NCBI RefSeq assembly: GCF_003053725.1
Contig: NZ_QAYC01000003.1
Span: 248,001-312,000 of the forward strand
Direction: 5' to 3'
Length of the DNA stretch: 64,000 nucleotides
Origin: Rhodovulum kholense
Lineage (GTDB): Bacteria; Pseudomonadota; Alphaproteobacteria; Rhodobacterales; Rhodobacteraceae
Under the pieces are notes generated by a model. It worked only from the letters and a program-made list of their open reading frames with translations, had not been told where the DNA came from and ran no database searches. Below are positions 25,508 to 33,335 of the stretch, one piece after another (the first letter of the stretch is position 1; each line of letters starts with the position of its first letter). A program made the translations under genes and the position numbers.

Positions 25508-27102
25508 CGGGCCAGCGTCAGCAGGGCATCGAGATCGAGATCGGTCTCGAGCTGGTCGGCCAGCGCATCCAGCGTGGCCTCGATCCGCGCGGCATGGTCA
25601 AGCCCCGAGGCGCGGCCCCCCATCGCCGTCAGCCAGTGCCGCCGGAACCCGTCGGCGCCGAAGATCCCGTGCACATAGCAGCCCATCACCCGCCGGTCGG
25701 CCGACAGCGCGCCCTCGGGATGGCCGTTCAGCATCAGCCACGGCCGCTCGAGCCCCTGACCGCGGGTCACGCCCATATGCATCTCGTAGCCGGTGACCCG
25801 GGCGCCGCTGACGGTGTCGAGCGCGTCGACCTCGGCCAGCCGCTTCTCGGGGCCGATCTCGGTCTCGATGTCGAGAAGCCCCAGCCCCGGCGTCTCGCCC
25901 GGCGGGCCCTCGAGGCCCTGCGGGTCGCGGACGGTGCGCCCCAGCATCTGGAAGCCCGCGCAGATCCCCGCCACGCGCCCGCCATGGCGCAGATGCGCGA
26001 GGATGTCGATGTCCCAGCCATTGGCGCGGAGCGAGTCGAGCGCGGGCCGCGTGGTCTTGGACCCCGGCAGCAGCACGACATCGGCCTCGGCCGGGATCGG
26101 CTCGCCGGGCCGGACCCAGCGCAGATCGACGCCCGGTTCGGCCGACAGCGGATCGAGATCGTCGAAATTGGCCATCCTTGCGATCAGCGGTACCGCGATC
26201 ACCAGCCCGTGCCCGCCGCCCGAAGCGGGCCGTTCCAGCGCCAGCGCATCCTCGGCGGGCAGGCGCGAGGCCTCGTCGAACCAGCGCGCGACCCCCAGAA
26301 GCGGCCAGCCCGTGATCTCGGCGATGCTGCGGCAGGCCGGGTCGTAAAGCGAGAAATAGCCGCGGAACTTGTTCACCAGAAAGCCCGCGACGCGCGCCCG
26401 CTCGGGTTCGGTATGCAGCAGCCAGGACCCCACGACAGCGGCCATCGCGCCGCCCCGGTCGTTATCGGTGACCAGCACTACCGGCAGGTCGGCGGCCTCG
26501 GCAAAGCGCATATTGGCGATGTCGCTCTTGCGCAGATAGGTCTCGGTGCCCGAGCCCGCGCCCTCGACCAGCACCAGATCGGCTTCGGCGGCGATGCGGT
26601 TGAAACTGTCCATCACCGCGGGCAGGAGCTTCGGCTTGAGTTCGTGATAATGGCGCGCGGGCCAGTTGCCGAGCGCGCGGCCCCGCAGCACCACCTGCGA
26701 GCCGACCATGGCCTGGGGTTTCAGCAGCACCGGGTTCATGTGGATCGAGGGAGGCAGGCCCGCCGCCCGGGCCTGCAGCGCCTGGGCCCGGCCGATCTCG
26801 CCCCTCGGGGCCTCGCCGTCGGGGCCGGGGGGCAGGTCGCTGTCGGCGGCAACGGCGGCGTTGTTCGACATGTTCTGCGCCTTGAAGGGCGCCACCTTCA
26901 CGCCCCGCCGCGCATAGGCGCGGCAGAGCCCCGCGACCAGCAGGCTCTTGCCCACGTCCGAACTGGTGCCCTGGAACATCAGCGCCTTCGCCCGGCGCGG
27001 CGGGGCAGGATCGAGCATCGGCACCGAAATCTCGGGCATCGGCGGCGCGGCGTCGTCGGGGGGCAGGTCGGAAGGCGGGCTCGGGGTCCTGTGGGATGTC
27101 AT
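25504..27102 (-). CDS. cobQ: Cobyric acid synthase CobQ, first copy with N-terminal extension
   Basis: Same family and domain layout as the following gene, 532 residues. A Pro-rich leader of about 36 residues precedes MFQGTSSDVGKSLLVAGL, and a short insert DSDLPPGPDGEAPR follows AQNMSNNAAVAA. GTSSDVGKS is the commoner CobQ P-loop version. The glutaminase Cys (GICAGFQMLG) and His (GCYVHGIFG) are kept, so it should be active. Start ATG 27102 chosen for AGGAG 8 bp upstream; an earlier ATG at 27156 has no good site. It lies 61 bp after cobO. Which copy is the main cobyric acid synthase cannot be decided from sequence. Confidence 0.94.
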   Translation of the reverse strand: MTSHRTPSPPSDLPPDDAAPPMPEISVPMLDPAPPRRAKALMFQGTSSDVGKSLLVAGLCRAYARRGVKVAPFKAQNMSNNAAVAADSDLPPGPDGEAPRGEIGRAQALQARAAGLPPSIHMNPVLLKPQAMVGSQVVLRGRALGNWPARHYHELKPKLLPAVMDSFNRIAAEADLVLVEGAGSGTETYLRKSDIANMRFAEAADLPVVLVTDNDRGGAMAAVVGSWLLHTEPERARVAGFLVNKFRGYFSLYDPACRSIAEITGWPLLGVARWFDEASRLPAEDALALERPASGGGHGLVIAVPLIARMANFDDLDPLSAEPGVDLRWVRPGEPIPAEADVVLLPGSKTTRPALDSLRANGWDIDILAHLRHGGRVAGICAGFQMLGRTVRDPQGLEGPPGETPGLGLLDIETEIGPEKRLAEVDALDTVSGARVTGYEMHMGVTRGQGLERPWLMLNGHPEGALSADRRVMGCYVHGIFGADGFRRHWLTAMGGRASGLDHAARIEATLDALADQLETDLDLDALLTLAR

Positions 27103-27163
27103 CGGGGCTCCTGCGGCGTTCGGCAGGGGTGTCGGACGGGCCTTTCCGGATGTCAAGCGCGGC

Positions 27164-27793
27164 TCAGAACTCGACGCCGGGCTGGCCCTTGATGCCCGAC
27201 CGGAACGGGTGCTTGACCAGCGTCATCTCGGTGACCAGATCGGCCGCCTCGATCAGCGCCTCGGGGGCGTTGCGGCCGGTCAGCACGACATGGGTCAGGG
27301 GCGGCTTTTCGGCCTGCAGGAAGGCCACCACGCGGTCGGCATCGAGATAGCCGTAGCGCAGCGCGATGTTGATCTCGTCCAGCAGCACCATGCGGATGGC
27401 GGGATCGCGGATCAGCTCTTTCGCCTTTTCCCAGCCTTTTTCTGCGGCGGCGATGTCGCGGGCGCGGTCCTGGGTTTCCCAGGTAAAGCCCTCGCCCATG
27501 GCATGGAACTGGCAGAGATCGCCGAAATGCGAGGTCAGAAGCCGCCGCTCGCCCGTGTCCCAGGCGCCCTTGACGAACTGGACCACGGCGCAGGGCATCT
27601 GATGGGCGATGCAGCGCAGGATCATCCCGAAGCCCGAGGAAGACTTGCCCTTGCCGGTGCCGGTATGCACGAGGATCAGCCCCTTCTCGCCGGATTTCCC
27701 GGCCATGATCTTGTCGCGCGCGGCCTTCTTCCTGGCCATCTTGGCGGCATGGCGGGCGTCGTCGGCAACGGTATCGGCGGTCTCGTCGGTCAT
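27164..27793 (-). CDS. cobO: Cob(I)yrinic acid a,c-diamide adenosyltransferase CobO
   Basis: Transfers the adenosyl group of ATP to the cobalt of reduced corrinoids (CobO/BtuR/CobA type). The 209-residue product has the P-loop variant TGTGKGKSSSGFG near residue 44, VQFVKGAWDTGER, LLDEINIALRYGYLD and VVLTGRNAPEALIEAADLVTEM, all strongly conserved. ATG 27793 has AAGGAG 7 bp upstream. It heads the left-going group cobO-cobQ-cobQ and is divergent from the riboswitch-controlled transporter. No separate cobalamin riboswitch is visible in its own upstream region. Confidence 0.96.
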   Translation of the reverse strand: MTDETADTVADDARHAAKMARKKAARDKIMAGKSGEKGLILVHTGTGKGKSSSGFGMILRCIAHQMPCAVVQFVKGAWDTGERRLLTSHFGDLCQFHAMGEGFTWETQDRARDIAAAEKGWEKAKELIRDPAIRMVLLDEINIALRYGYLDADRVVAFLQAEKPPLTHVVLTGRNAPEALIEAADLVTEMTLVKHPFRSGIKGQPGVEF

Positions 27794-27874
27794 GGGGGCT
27801 CCTTGCGCGTGTCGGGGACAGCTTAGCGGGCGGGGGCCCAGCGTCAAACCCGGGCCGCGCGGCGGTCGTGCCGA

Positions 27875-27903
27875 TTGACAAGTCCCGAGCCGCTTGCAAT
27901 GAC
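27875..27903 (+). promoter_or_regulatory. Predicted promoter of the cobalt uptake operon
   Basis: A perfect -35 box TTGACA at 27875-27880, followed after 17 bp by a weak -10 region (AATGAC, 27898-27903), just before the riboswitch. The same TTGACAAG-A/T-CCCG string precedes the second riboswitch at 44948 on the other strand, which supports its being functional. Confidence 0.55.
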
Positions 27904-27913
27904 GGAGGCGTGA

Positions 27914-28092
27914 CCGGTTCGCCCGGGCCCCGAGGGTCCGGACGTGAAAAGGGAACGCGGTGCGCCCCCGCAAGGGGCAAGTCCGCGGCTGCCCCCGCAA
28001 CTGTAAGCGGCGAGCACGGCTGAGAACGCCACTGGGGATACCCCCCGGGAAGGCCAGCCAAGCTGAGACCCGCAAGCCAGGAGACCTGCCGG
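27914..28092 (+). ncRNA. Cobalamin riboswitch upstream of the cbiKMLQO-type operon
   Basis: Core consensus elements occur in order: AAAAGGGAACGCGGTG (27947-27962), CCCCGCAACTGTAAGCGG (27993-28010), GCCACTG (28028-28034), GGGAAGGC (28047-28054) and the B12 box AGCCAGGAGACCTGCC (28075-28090). P1 is closed by CCGGT (27914-27918) with GCCGG (28088-28092). Adenosylcobalamin binding should turn expression of the downstream transporter off. Confidence 0.95.
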
Positions 28093-28122
28093 CCGCCCGT
28101 TTTCCCGCAAGGGAGGCGGTTT
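28093..28122 (+). terminator. Hairpin after the riboswitch, probable expression platform
   Basis: CCGCC (28093-28097) pairs with GGCGG (28115-28119) and inside it TCCC pairs with GGGA around a GCAA tetraloop, followed by TTT. It starts next to the 3' strand of riboswitch P1, where a ligand-dependent terminator would be expected. The T-run is short, so control could instead act on translation. Confidence 0.5.
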
Positions 28123-28244
28123 CCACCGGACGCCGGGGTGCGCGTCTGGCCCGGATCGGCCGCGTTGCGACCCGTTCGAGCCTCTCATCCCCTCGTCCTT
28201 TCACCCGCGGCCTGTCCGGCCGCCCCTGTTGAAAGGCAACGACC

Positions 28245-29039
28245 TTGATCTTCCACGGCAATCTCGTAACCGCCGCGCTGGCCCTGACCCTCGTTCCCGG
28301 GGTGGCCGCCGCGCATTTCCAGCTGGCCTATACCGAAGAAAGCCTGATCGACGCGCCCGGCGACGTGCCGGTCAAGCTGATCTTCTGGCACCCGCAGGAA
28401 AGCGGCCCGGTCATGGACATGGGCGAACCGCTGGAATTCTACGCCATCCATCGCGGCGAGAAGATCGACCTCAAATCCAGCCTCAGCCAGACCGTGTTCC
28501 GCGGTCCGCTGAACGAGGCCGTCGCCTGGGACGGCAGCCTGCCGGTCAAGCGGATGGGCGACTACGTGCTGGTGACGGTGCCCGCGCCCTATTACGAGGA
28601 CTCCGAGGATATCTACATCCAGCAGATCACCAAGACCTATCTCAATCGCGGCCAGATGCCGACCGACTGGGACAGCGCGCAGGGGCTGAAGGCCGAGATC
28701 GTGCCGCTGGTCAAACCCTATAACGTGATCGCGGGCTCGACCTTCACCGGGCGGGTGCTGTCGGCGGGCCAGCCTGTCGCGGGTGCCGAGATCGAGATCG
28801 AATACATGGCGGCCGAGCCCGACATGGCCACGGGCGCGCCCAAGCCCGCGACCGCCGGGCCGCTGCCGGGTGGCGCGATCGTGGCCGTGTCGGACGAGAA
28901 CGGCTATTTCACTTTCGGCGTGCCCAAGGCAGGCTATTGGGGCTTTGCCGCGCTGGGCGTGGGCCCCGATACCGCGTTCGAGGGCAAGGAGCTCAGCCAG
29001 GATGCGGTGCTCTGGATCCGCGCCTTCGATCTGAAATAG
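28245..29039 (+). CDS. cbiK: Periplasmic DUF4198 component (NikK/CbiK-like) of an ECF metal transporter
   Basis: Accessory periplasmic protein of NikKMLQO-type nickel/cobalt ECF transporters. The 264-residue product begins at a TTG (28245) with AAAGG about 9 bp upstream; no in-frame ATG is nearby. A signal peptide ends at VAAA and the mature protein would start with His (HFQLAYTEE), a possible metal ligand. Further family features are KLIFWHP, the FYAIHRGEKIDL block and a Gly-rich late part with DENGYFTFGVPKAGYWGF. It is the first gene after the cobalamin riboswitch and is followed by CbiM-, NikL-, CbiQ- and CbiO-like genes, so cobalt rather than nickel is the likely cargo. The symbol is by analogy. 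Confidence 0.82.
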   Translation: MIFHGNLVTAALALTLVPGVAAAHFQLAYTEESLIDAPGDVPVKLIFWHPQESGPVMDMGEPLEFYAIHRGEKIDLKSSLSQTVFRGPLNEAVAWDGSLPVKRMGDYVLVTVPAPYYEDSEDIYIQQITKTYLNRGQMPTDWDSAQGLKAEIVPLVKPYNVIAGSTFTGRVLSAGQPVAGAEIEIEYMAAEPDMATGAPKPATAGPLPGGAIVAVSDENGYFTFGVPKAGYWGFAALGVGPDTAFEGKELSQDAVLWIRAFDLK

Positions 29040-29049
29040 GGGCGGGCCC

Positions 29050-29667
29050 ATGCATATCGTGGACGGGGCGCTGGCGGCGCCCGTGGTGATCGGCGGCGCG
29101 GTGCTGGCGGTGGGGGGCGTGGCGCGCGGATTGCGCGATCTGACGCTGGAAAAGATCCCCGCTGCCGGGATGCTCTCGGCCAGCTTCTTCGTGGCCTCGC
29201 TGATCCATGTGCCCATCGGCCCGTCCTCGGTGCACCTGATCCTGAACGGTCTGGCCGGGCTGGTGCTCGGCTGGGCCGCCTTTCCGGCGCTGTTCGTGGG
29301 GCTCTTGCTGCAGGCGGTCTTTTTCGGGTTCGGCGGGCTGACGGTGCTGGGGGTCAATACCCTGAACATCGCGCTGCCCGCGGTGATCGTGCATTATCTC
29401 TGCCGCCGGGGTCTTGCGCGCGGCACCCCCCGGATCGCCGCGCTTTGGGCCGGGATGGGCGGGGCGCTGGCCATCGCGCTGACGGCGCTTGGCGTCGGTC
29501 TCGCGCTGGCGCTGTCGGGCGAGGCCTTCCTGCCCGCCGCCCGGCTGGTCTTTCTGGCCCATATCCCGGTGATGGCGGTCGAGGGTCTTCTGACCGCCGC
29601 CGCCGTCTATCTTGCCGCCCAGGTGAAGCCCGACCTCTTCGCGACAGTTCAAGGACCCCAACGATGA
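29050..29667 (+). CDS. cbiM: ECF transporter substrate-binding membrane component CbiM
   Basis: Integral membrane S component that binds the metal ion. The 205-residue product starts MHIVDGAL; His2 of this conserved M-H-I-x-D-G start is a metal ligand in CbiM/NikM. About six to seven hydrophobic segments follow, with IPIGPSSVHL-like text (VPIGPSSVHLILNGLAGLVLG) and FGGLTVLGVNTLNI. Cobalt and nickel members cannot be separated reliably by eye; the cobalamin riboswitch upstream favours cobalt. The stop overlaps the next start by 4 bp (ATGA). Confidence 0.92.
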   Translation: MHIVDGALAAPVVIGGAVLAVGGVARGLRDLTLEKIPAAGMLSASFFVASLIHVPIGPSSVHLILNGLAGLVLGWAAFPALFVGLLLQAVFFGFGGLTVLGVNTLNIALPAVIVHYLCRRGLARGTPRIAALWAGMGGALAIALTALGVGLALALSGEAFLPAARLVFLAHIPVMAVEGLLTAAAVYLAAQVKPDLFATVQGPQR

Positions 29668-30329
29668 TCCGACCCCTTGCTTTGACCCTGGCGCTTGCGA
29701 TGGCGCCGCTGCCTGCGCTGGCCCACAAGGTGATCGGCGGGGCCTATGCCGACGGCGCGCTGATCGAGGGCGAGATCGGCTTTTCGAATGGCGACATGGC
29801 CGCCGATGCCCTGGTCGAGGTCTTCGACCCGGCGGGCACCCGGCTGGGCGAGACCCGGACCGATGGCGACGGCATCTTCACCTACCGCCCGACCGCCGCC
29901 GTCGCCCATGTCTTCCGCGCCGATCTGGGCGCGGGCCATGTCGCCGAATTCACCCTGAGCGCCGATGAGGTCGCCGCGATCCTCGACAGCCCCGCCGCCC
30001 GGGCCGCCGCCGAAACCGGGGCCGCCCCTGGCACGGGGGACGAAACCGGCGCGGGCAATCCCTCGACCTTCCCCCTGGATCGGGCGCCCGCCGGGGCAGC
30101 CTCCGGAGCGCTGGCGGCGGTGCCGCTGGTCGCCGCGCCGGGGCTGAGCGACACCGACAAGGCCGAGATCGCACGGATCGTCCGCGACGAGATGCGCCCG
30201 CTCCGGCGCGAGATCGCCGCCTATCGCGAACGGAACGACCTGCAGTCGATCCTGGGCGGGATCGGCTATATCGCGGGGCTCTTCGGGCTTGGCTTCTACA
30301 TCGCCGCGCGCCGGCGTCTGAAGGGATAG
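29664..30329 (+). CDS. NikL-like accessory component of ECF metal transporter
   Basis: A 221-residue protein with a signal peptide (cleavage after LPALA), a mature N-terminus beginning HKVIGGAYADGALIEGEIGFSNGD, then an Ala/Pro/Gly linker of about 60 residues, a charged helix (LSDTDKAEIARIVRDEMRPL) and a C-terminal membrane anchor near residues 195-215. This is the layout of NikL, which takes the place of CbiN in KMLQO systems. The mature N-terminal His again suggests a metal ligand. ATG 29664 overlaps the cbiM stop and the next gene begins 4 bp after its stop. Confidence 0.8.
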   Translation: MIRPLALTLALAMAPLPALAHKVIGGAYADGALIEGEIGFSNGDMAADALVEVFDPAGTRLGETRTDGDGIFTYRPTAAVAHVFRADLGAGHVAEFTLSADEVAAILDSPAARAAAETGAAPGTGDETGAGNPSTFPLDRAPAGAASGALAAVPLVAAPGLSDTDKAEIARIVRDEMRPLRREIAAYRERNDLQSILGGIGYIAGLFGLGFYIAARRRLKG

Positions 30330-30333
30330 GGGC

Positions 30334-31107
30334 ATGTCCGACATCCTGATGCAGGACCGCGCCGGGCCGGAGGGCGCCGCGCTCGACGCGATCGATCCCC
30401 GCGCGCGGCTGATCGGGGCGGCGGGCTTTGCCTGCGTGACCGTCGCCTGTTCCTGGCTGCCGCTGCTGCTGGCCGCGCTGATCCTTGCCATCGCCTTTAT
30501 GACGCTGTCGGGGCGGGCGGTCGGCCCGACGCTGCGGCGGATGGCGGCGATGGACGGGTTCATCTTCCTGCTGATCGCCATGCTGCCCTTCACCACGCCC
30601 GGCGATCCGGTCTTCACGCTTTTGGGATTTGCCGCCTCGCGCGAGGGGATCGTCCATTCGGCCGAGATCCTCTTGACCGCCAATGCCGTCGTTCTGGCGC
30701 TGCTGTCGCTGGCGGGCACGCTGGAACCGGCGGTGATGGGGCAGGCGCTGCACCGGCTGGGCACGCCCGAGAGGCTGGTGCATCTGCTGCTGTTCACCAT
30801 CCGCTATATCGAGGTGCTGCGCGCCGAACACCTGCGGCTGCGCCGGGCGATGAAGGTCCGGGGCTTCCGGCCGGGCACGTCCTGGCACAGCTATCGCAGC
30901 TTGGGCTATCTGGTCGGCATGATGCTGGTCCGCGCGGTCGAACGGTCCGAACGGGTGCTGGCGGCGATGAAATGCCGGGGCTTTTCGGGCCGGATGCCGG
31001 TCCTCGCTGCCTTCGCCTACGGGCCGCGCGACGCGGTCTTCGGCGCGGGGCTGGGGGCGATCCTCATCGCGATGCTGGTTGCCGAGGTCGCCCATGGCGC
31101 TTTTTGA
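30334..31107 (+). CDS. cbiQ: ECF transporter transmembrane coupling protein CbiQ
   Basis: T component linking the metal-binding subunits to the ATPase. The 257-residue product has about five hydrophobic segments. The two coupling-helix motifs of the A-x-x-x-R-G type are present as AMKVRGFRPGT near residue 171 and AMKCRGFSGRMP near residue 210; these dock into the ATPase grooves. IDPRARLIGA at the start is also typical. Its stop lies 11 bp inside the cbiO gene, so the two are coupled. Confidence 0.93.
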   Translation: MSDILMQDRAGPEGAALDAIDPRARLIGAAGFACVTVACSWLPLLLAALILAIAFMTLSGRAVGPTLRRMAAMDGFIFLLIAMLPFTTPGDPVFTLLGFAASREGIVHSAEILLTANAVVLALLSLAGTLEPAVMGQALHRLGTPERLVHLLLFTIRYIEVLRAEHLRLRRAMKVRGFRPGTSWHSYRSLGYLVGMMLVRAVERSERVLAAMKCRGFSGRMPVLAAFAYGPRDAVFGAGLGAILIAMLVAEVAHGAF

Positions 31108-31744
31108 CCTCGACGGGCTCGTTTTCGGCTATCCCGGCCGGCCCAGGATCCTGCAAGGCGCGAGCCTGACCCTCGAGGCGGGCCAGCGGCTGTCGATCGC
31201 GGGCGCGAACGGGTCGGGCAAGTCGACGCTTCTGCAGCTGATGGTGGGGCTTCTCGTCCCGCAATCGGGGCAGATCCGGGCCTTCGGGCAGGAGCGCCGG
31301 GCCGAGCCCGACTTCCACGAGGTGCGCCGCCGGGCGGGGCTGGTGTTTCAGGACCCCGACGATCAGCTGTTCTGCCCCACCGTGGCCGAGGACGTGGCCT
31401 TCGGGCCGCTCAATCTGGGGCTTGGGCGCGCGGCGGCGATGGAGCAGGTCGAGGCGGTTCTGACCCGGCTTGACCTCATGCATCTGAAGGACCGGGTCAC
31501 CCACCGGCTGTCGGGCGGCGAAAAGCGGCTGGTCAGCCTTGCCGCCGTGCTGGCGATGGAGCCCGAGGTGCTGCTTCTGGACGAGCCGACCAATGCGCTG
31601 GATGAAGAGAATGCCGAGCGGCTGGTCGCGATCCTGCAAGGCTTGCCGCAGGCCATCCTGCTGGTGACCCATGACGCAGAGATGCGCGCGCGCATCGCGC
31701 CCGAGGGAATGCGGCTCAGCGCCGGGCGGCTGGTTCCGGCGTAA
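31094..31744 (+). CDS. cbiO: ECF transporter ATPase CbiO
   Basis: ATP-binding subunit of the metal importer. The 216-residue product has Walker A GANGSGKST near residue 36, the Q-loop VFQDPDDQLFCPTVAEDVAFGP typical of ECF ATPases, signature LSGGEKRLVSLAAVLA, Walker B VLLLDEPTNALD and switch His VTHD. It is shorter than many CbiO proteins (about 270) because the C-terminal extension is missing. Start ATG 31094 is preferred to one 15 bp earlier by family alignment. It is the last gene of the riboswitch operon. Confidence 0.94.
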   Translation: MALFDLDGLVFGYPGRPRILQGASLTLEAGQRLSIAGANGSGKSTLLQLMVGLLVPQSGQIRAFGQERRAEPDFHEVRRRAGLVFQDPDDQLFCPTVAEDVAFGPLNLGLGRAAAMEQVEAVLTRLDLMHLKDRVTHRLSGGEKRLVSLAAVLAMEPEVLLLDEPTNALDEENAERLVAILQGLPQAILLVTHDAEMRARIAPEGMRLSAGRLVPA

Positions 31745-31838
31745 GCCCTCAGCCCCCGCATCAGCGGTCAGCCCCGGCGTCAGCCGTCAGCCCCGGCGCA
31801 AGCGGTCGGCTCCGGCGTCAGCCGTCAGCCCCGGCGGT
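31744..31838. repeat. Five tandem 19-bp repeats
   Basis: Five contiguous 19-bp units start at 31744, 31763, 31782, 31801 and 31820. The commonest form is AGCCGTCAGCCCCGGCGTC, with a few substitutions per copy, the first copy being the most divergent. They fill the gap between the convergent cbiO and cobF genes. Each unit is too short to code for anything obvious; the role is unknown. Confidence 0.9.
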
Positions 31839-31849
31839 CCGCGCCGGTC

Positions 31850-32608
31850 TCAGCCCCGCTTCTGACTTCGGCGCATCAGGTAGATGTCCATCAGCCAGCC
31901 ATGCCGGGCACGGGCCTCTTCGCGGGTTGTCAGGATCTCGGGCCCGGCCTCGGCCAGCTGCCCTGACAGGACGATTTCCTCGGCCATGCCCAGATAGGCG
32001 CCCCACCAGATCCGGATGCCCTCGGGCGCCAGCGTCTGAAAGGCGCAGCCGCCATCGAGCATCGCGACCACGGTATCGGCCCCTTCGGGCCAGCCATGGT
32101 CGCGGATCTGCCGCCCCGTGGTGATGACGACCGGCGCGCCGATCTCGTTCAGCGGAATGCGATGGGCGGCGCAGAGCGCCTGGATCGCGGTGATGCCCGG
32201 AATGACGGTGATCTTGGGCGCAGGCGACAGCCGCGCCGCGATCCTCAGCGAGCTGTCGTACAGCGAGGGATCGCCCCAGATCAGCAGCGCGACCTTGCGC
32301 GGCGCAGGGCTGGCGGCGGCGACAGTGTCGGTCCAGACCCCGGCAATGGCGTCGTGCCAGTCCAGAACGCCCGCGCGATAGTCGCCCGAGGCGTCGCGGA
32401 CGGGCAGGTCGAACTCGGCGATCCGGTCGCTTGCGTCCTCGCCCATCACGCGCGCGCAGATCTGGCGGCGCAGATCGGCGAGGTCGGCCTTGTCGGCGCC
32501 CTTGCGCGGGATCAGGATCAGATCGGCGCCGCGGATCGCCTCGGCGGCCTGAAAGGTGATGTGATCGGGGTTGCCGGTGCCGATGCCGATCAGGAACAGC
32601 TCATGCAT
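31850..32608 (-). CDS. cobF: Precorrin-6A synthase (deacetylating) CobF
   Basis: SAM-dependent C1 methyltransferase of aerobic cobalamin synthesis; it converts precorrin-5 to precorrin-6A and releases acetate. The 252-residue product shows the tetrapyrrole methylase layout: LFLIGIGTGNPDHITFQA at the N-terminus, LIWGDPSLYDSSLRI near residue 109, VIPGITAIQALCAAHRIPL near 134 and DGGCAFQTL near 182. CobF is specific to the aerobic pathway, in agreement with cobN and cobZ. It is the last gene of the long left-going cob series; its start overlaps cobA by 8 bp. Confidence 0.95.
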   Translation of the reverse strand: MHELFLIGIGTGNPDHITFQAAEAIRGADLILIPRKGADKADLADLRRQICARVMGEDASDRIAEFDLPVRDASGDYRAGVLDWHDAIAGVWTDTVAAASPAPRKVALLIWGDPSLYDSSLRIAARLSPAPKITVIPGITAIQALCAAHRIPLNEIGAPVVITTGRQIRDHGWPEGADTVVAMLDGGCAFQTLAPEGIRIWWGAYLGMAEEIVLSGQLAEAGPEILTTREEARARHGWLMDIYLMRRSQKRG

Positions 32609-33335
32609 CGGAGGCCTCCTCGACCAGCGGCCCGAACAGGATCAGACCCGGCGCGGCCGACCCCGGGGCCTCGGCCAGACGTGCCGCCAGGTCCGCGACC
32701 GTGGTCCGGGTCAGCGCCTGATCGGGCGTGCCCACGCCCTCGGCCAGCAGCGCGGGCGTGGTGCCGGGCAGGCCGCGCGCGATCAGCGCCCCGGCCAAGG
32801 CGGGGAAGGTGCGCTTGCCCATATAGACCACCGTCGTCGCATGTTCGTCGGCCAGCGCGGCCAGGTCGATGTCGCGGGGCAGGTCGCCGGTCACGTCATG
32901 GCCGGTCACGAACTGCACCCGCCGGGCGGTCAGCCGCCGGGTCAGCGGAATGCCCGCCGCCGCCGCCGCCGCGCAGGCCGAGGTGACACCGGGGATGACT
33001 TCGTAACCGATACCCGCCGCCCGCAGCGCGGTGATTTCCTCTTCGAGCCGTCCGAACAACCCGGAATCGCCCGATTTGAGACGCACCACGCGCTGACCCG
33101 AGGCGGCGTAGTCGACCAGCAGGCGGCTGACATGGTCCTGCTTGGGCGAGGCCCGGCCCGCGCGCTTGCCGACGCCGACCAGATCGGCGCCCGGCCGCAC
33201 GTGGCCCAGGATCGGCCCCGAGGACAGATCGTCGAACAGGACCGCATCGGCCTTTGACAGCCGGTCGACCGCCTTCAGGGTCAGAAGCTCGGGATCGCCG
33301 GGGCCGGAACTCACGAAGCTCACGAAACCGCTCAT
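32601..33335 (-). CDS. cobA: Uroporphyrinogen-III C-methyltransferase CobA
   Basis: Two SAM-dependent methylations of uroporphyrinogen III give precorrin-2, the entry step to corrinoids and sirohaem. The 244-residue monofunctional form has FVSSGPGDPELLTLKAVDRL at the start, VRLKSGDSGLFGR near residue 84, GYEVIPGVTSACAAAAAAGIPLTRR near residue 109-133 and TTVVYMGKRTF. The oxidase and chelatase domain of CysG is absent, as expected for a dedicated cobalamin enzyme. It overlaps cobB by 4 bp and cobF by 8 bp. Confidence 0.96.
   Translation of the reverse strand: MSGFVSFVSSGPGDPELLTLKAVDRLSKADAVLFDDLSSGPILGHVRPGADLVGVGKRAGRASPKQDHVSRLLVDYAASGQRVVRLKSGDSGLFGRLEEEITALRAAGIGYEVIPGVTSACAAAAAAGIPLTRRLTARRVQFVTGHDVTGDLPRDIDLAALADEHATTVVYMGKRTFPALAGALIARGLPGTTPALLAEGVGTPDQALTRTTVADLAARLAEAPGSAAPGLILFGPLVEEASDA

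Noticed and set aside
31744-31838. Tandem 19-bp repeats as a CRISPR or plasmid iteron array
   Set aside because: Units are directly adjacent without spacers, and there is no replication or partition gene nearby.
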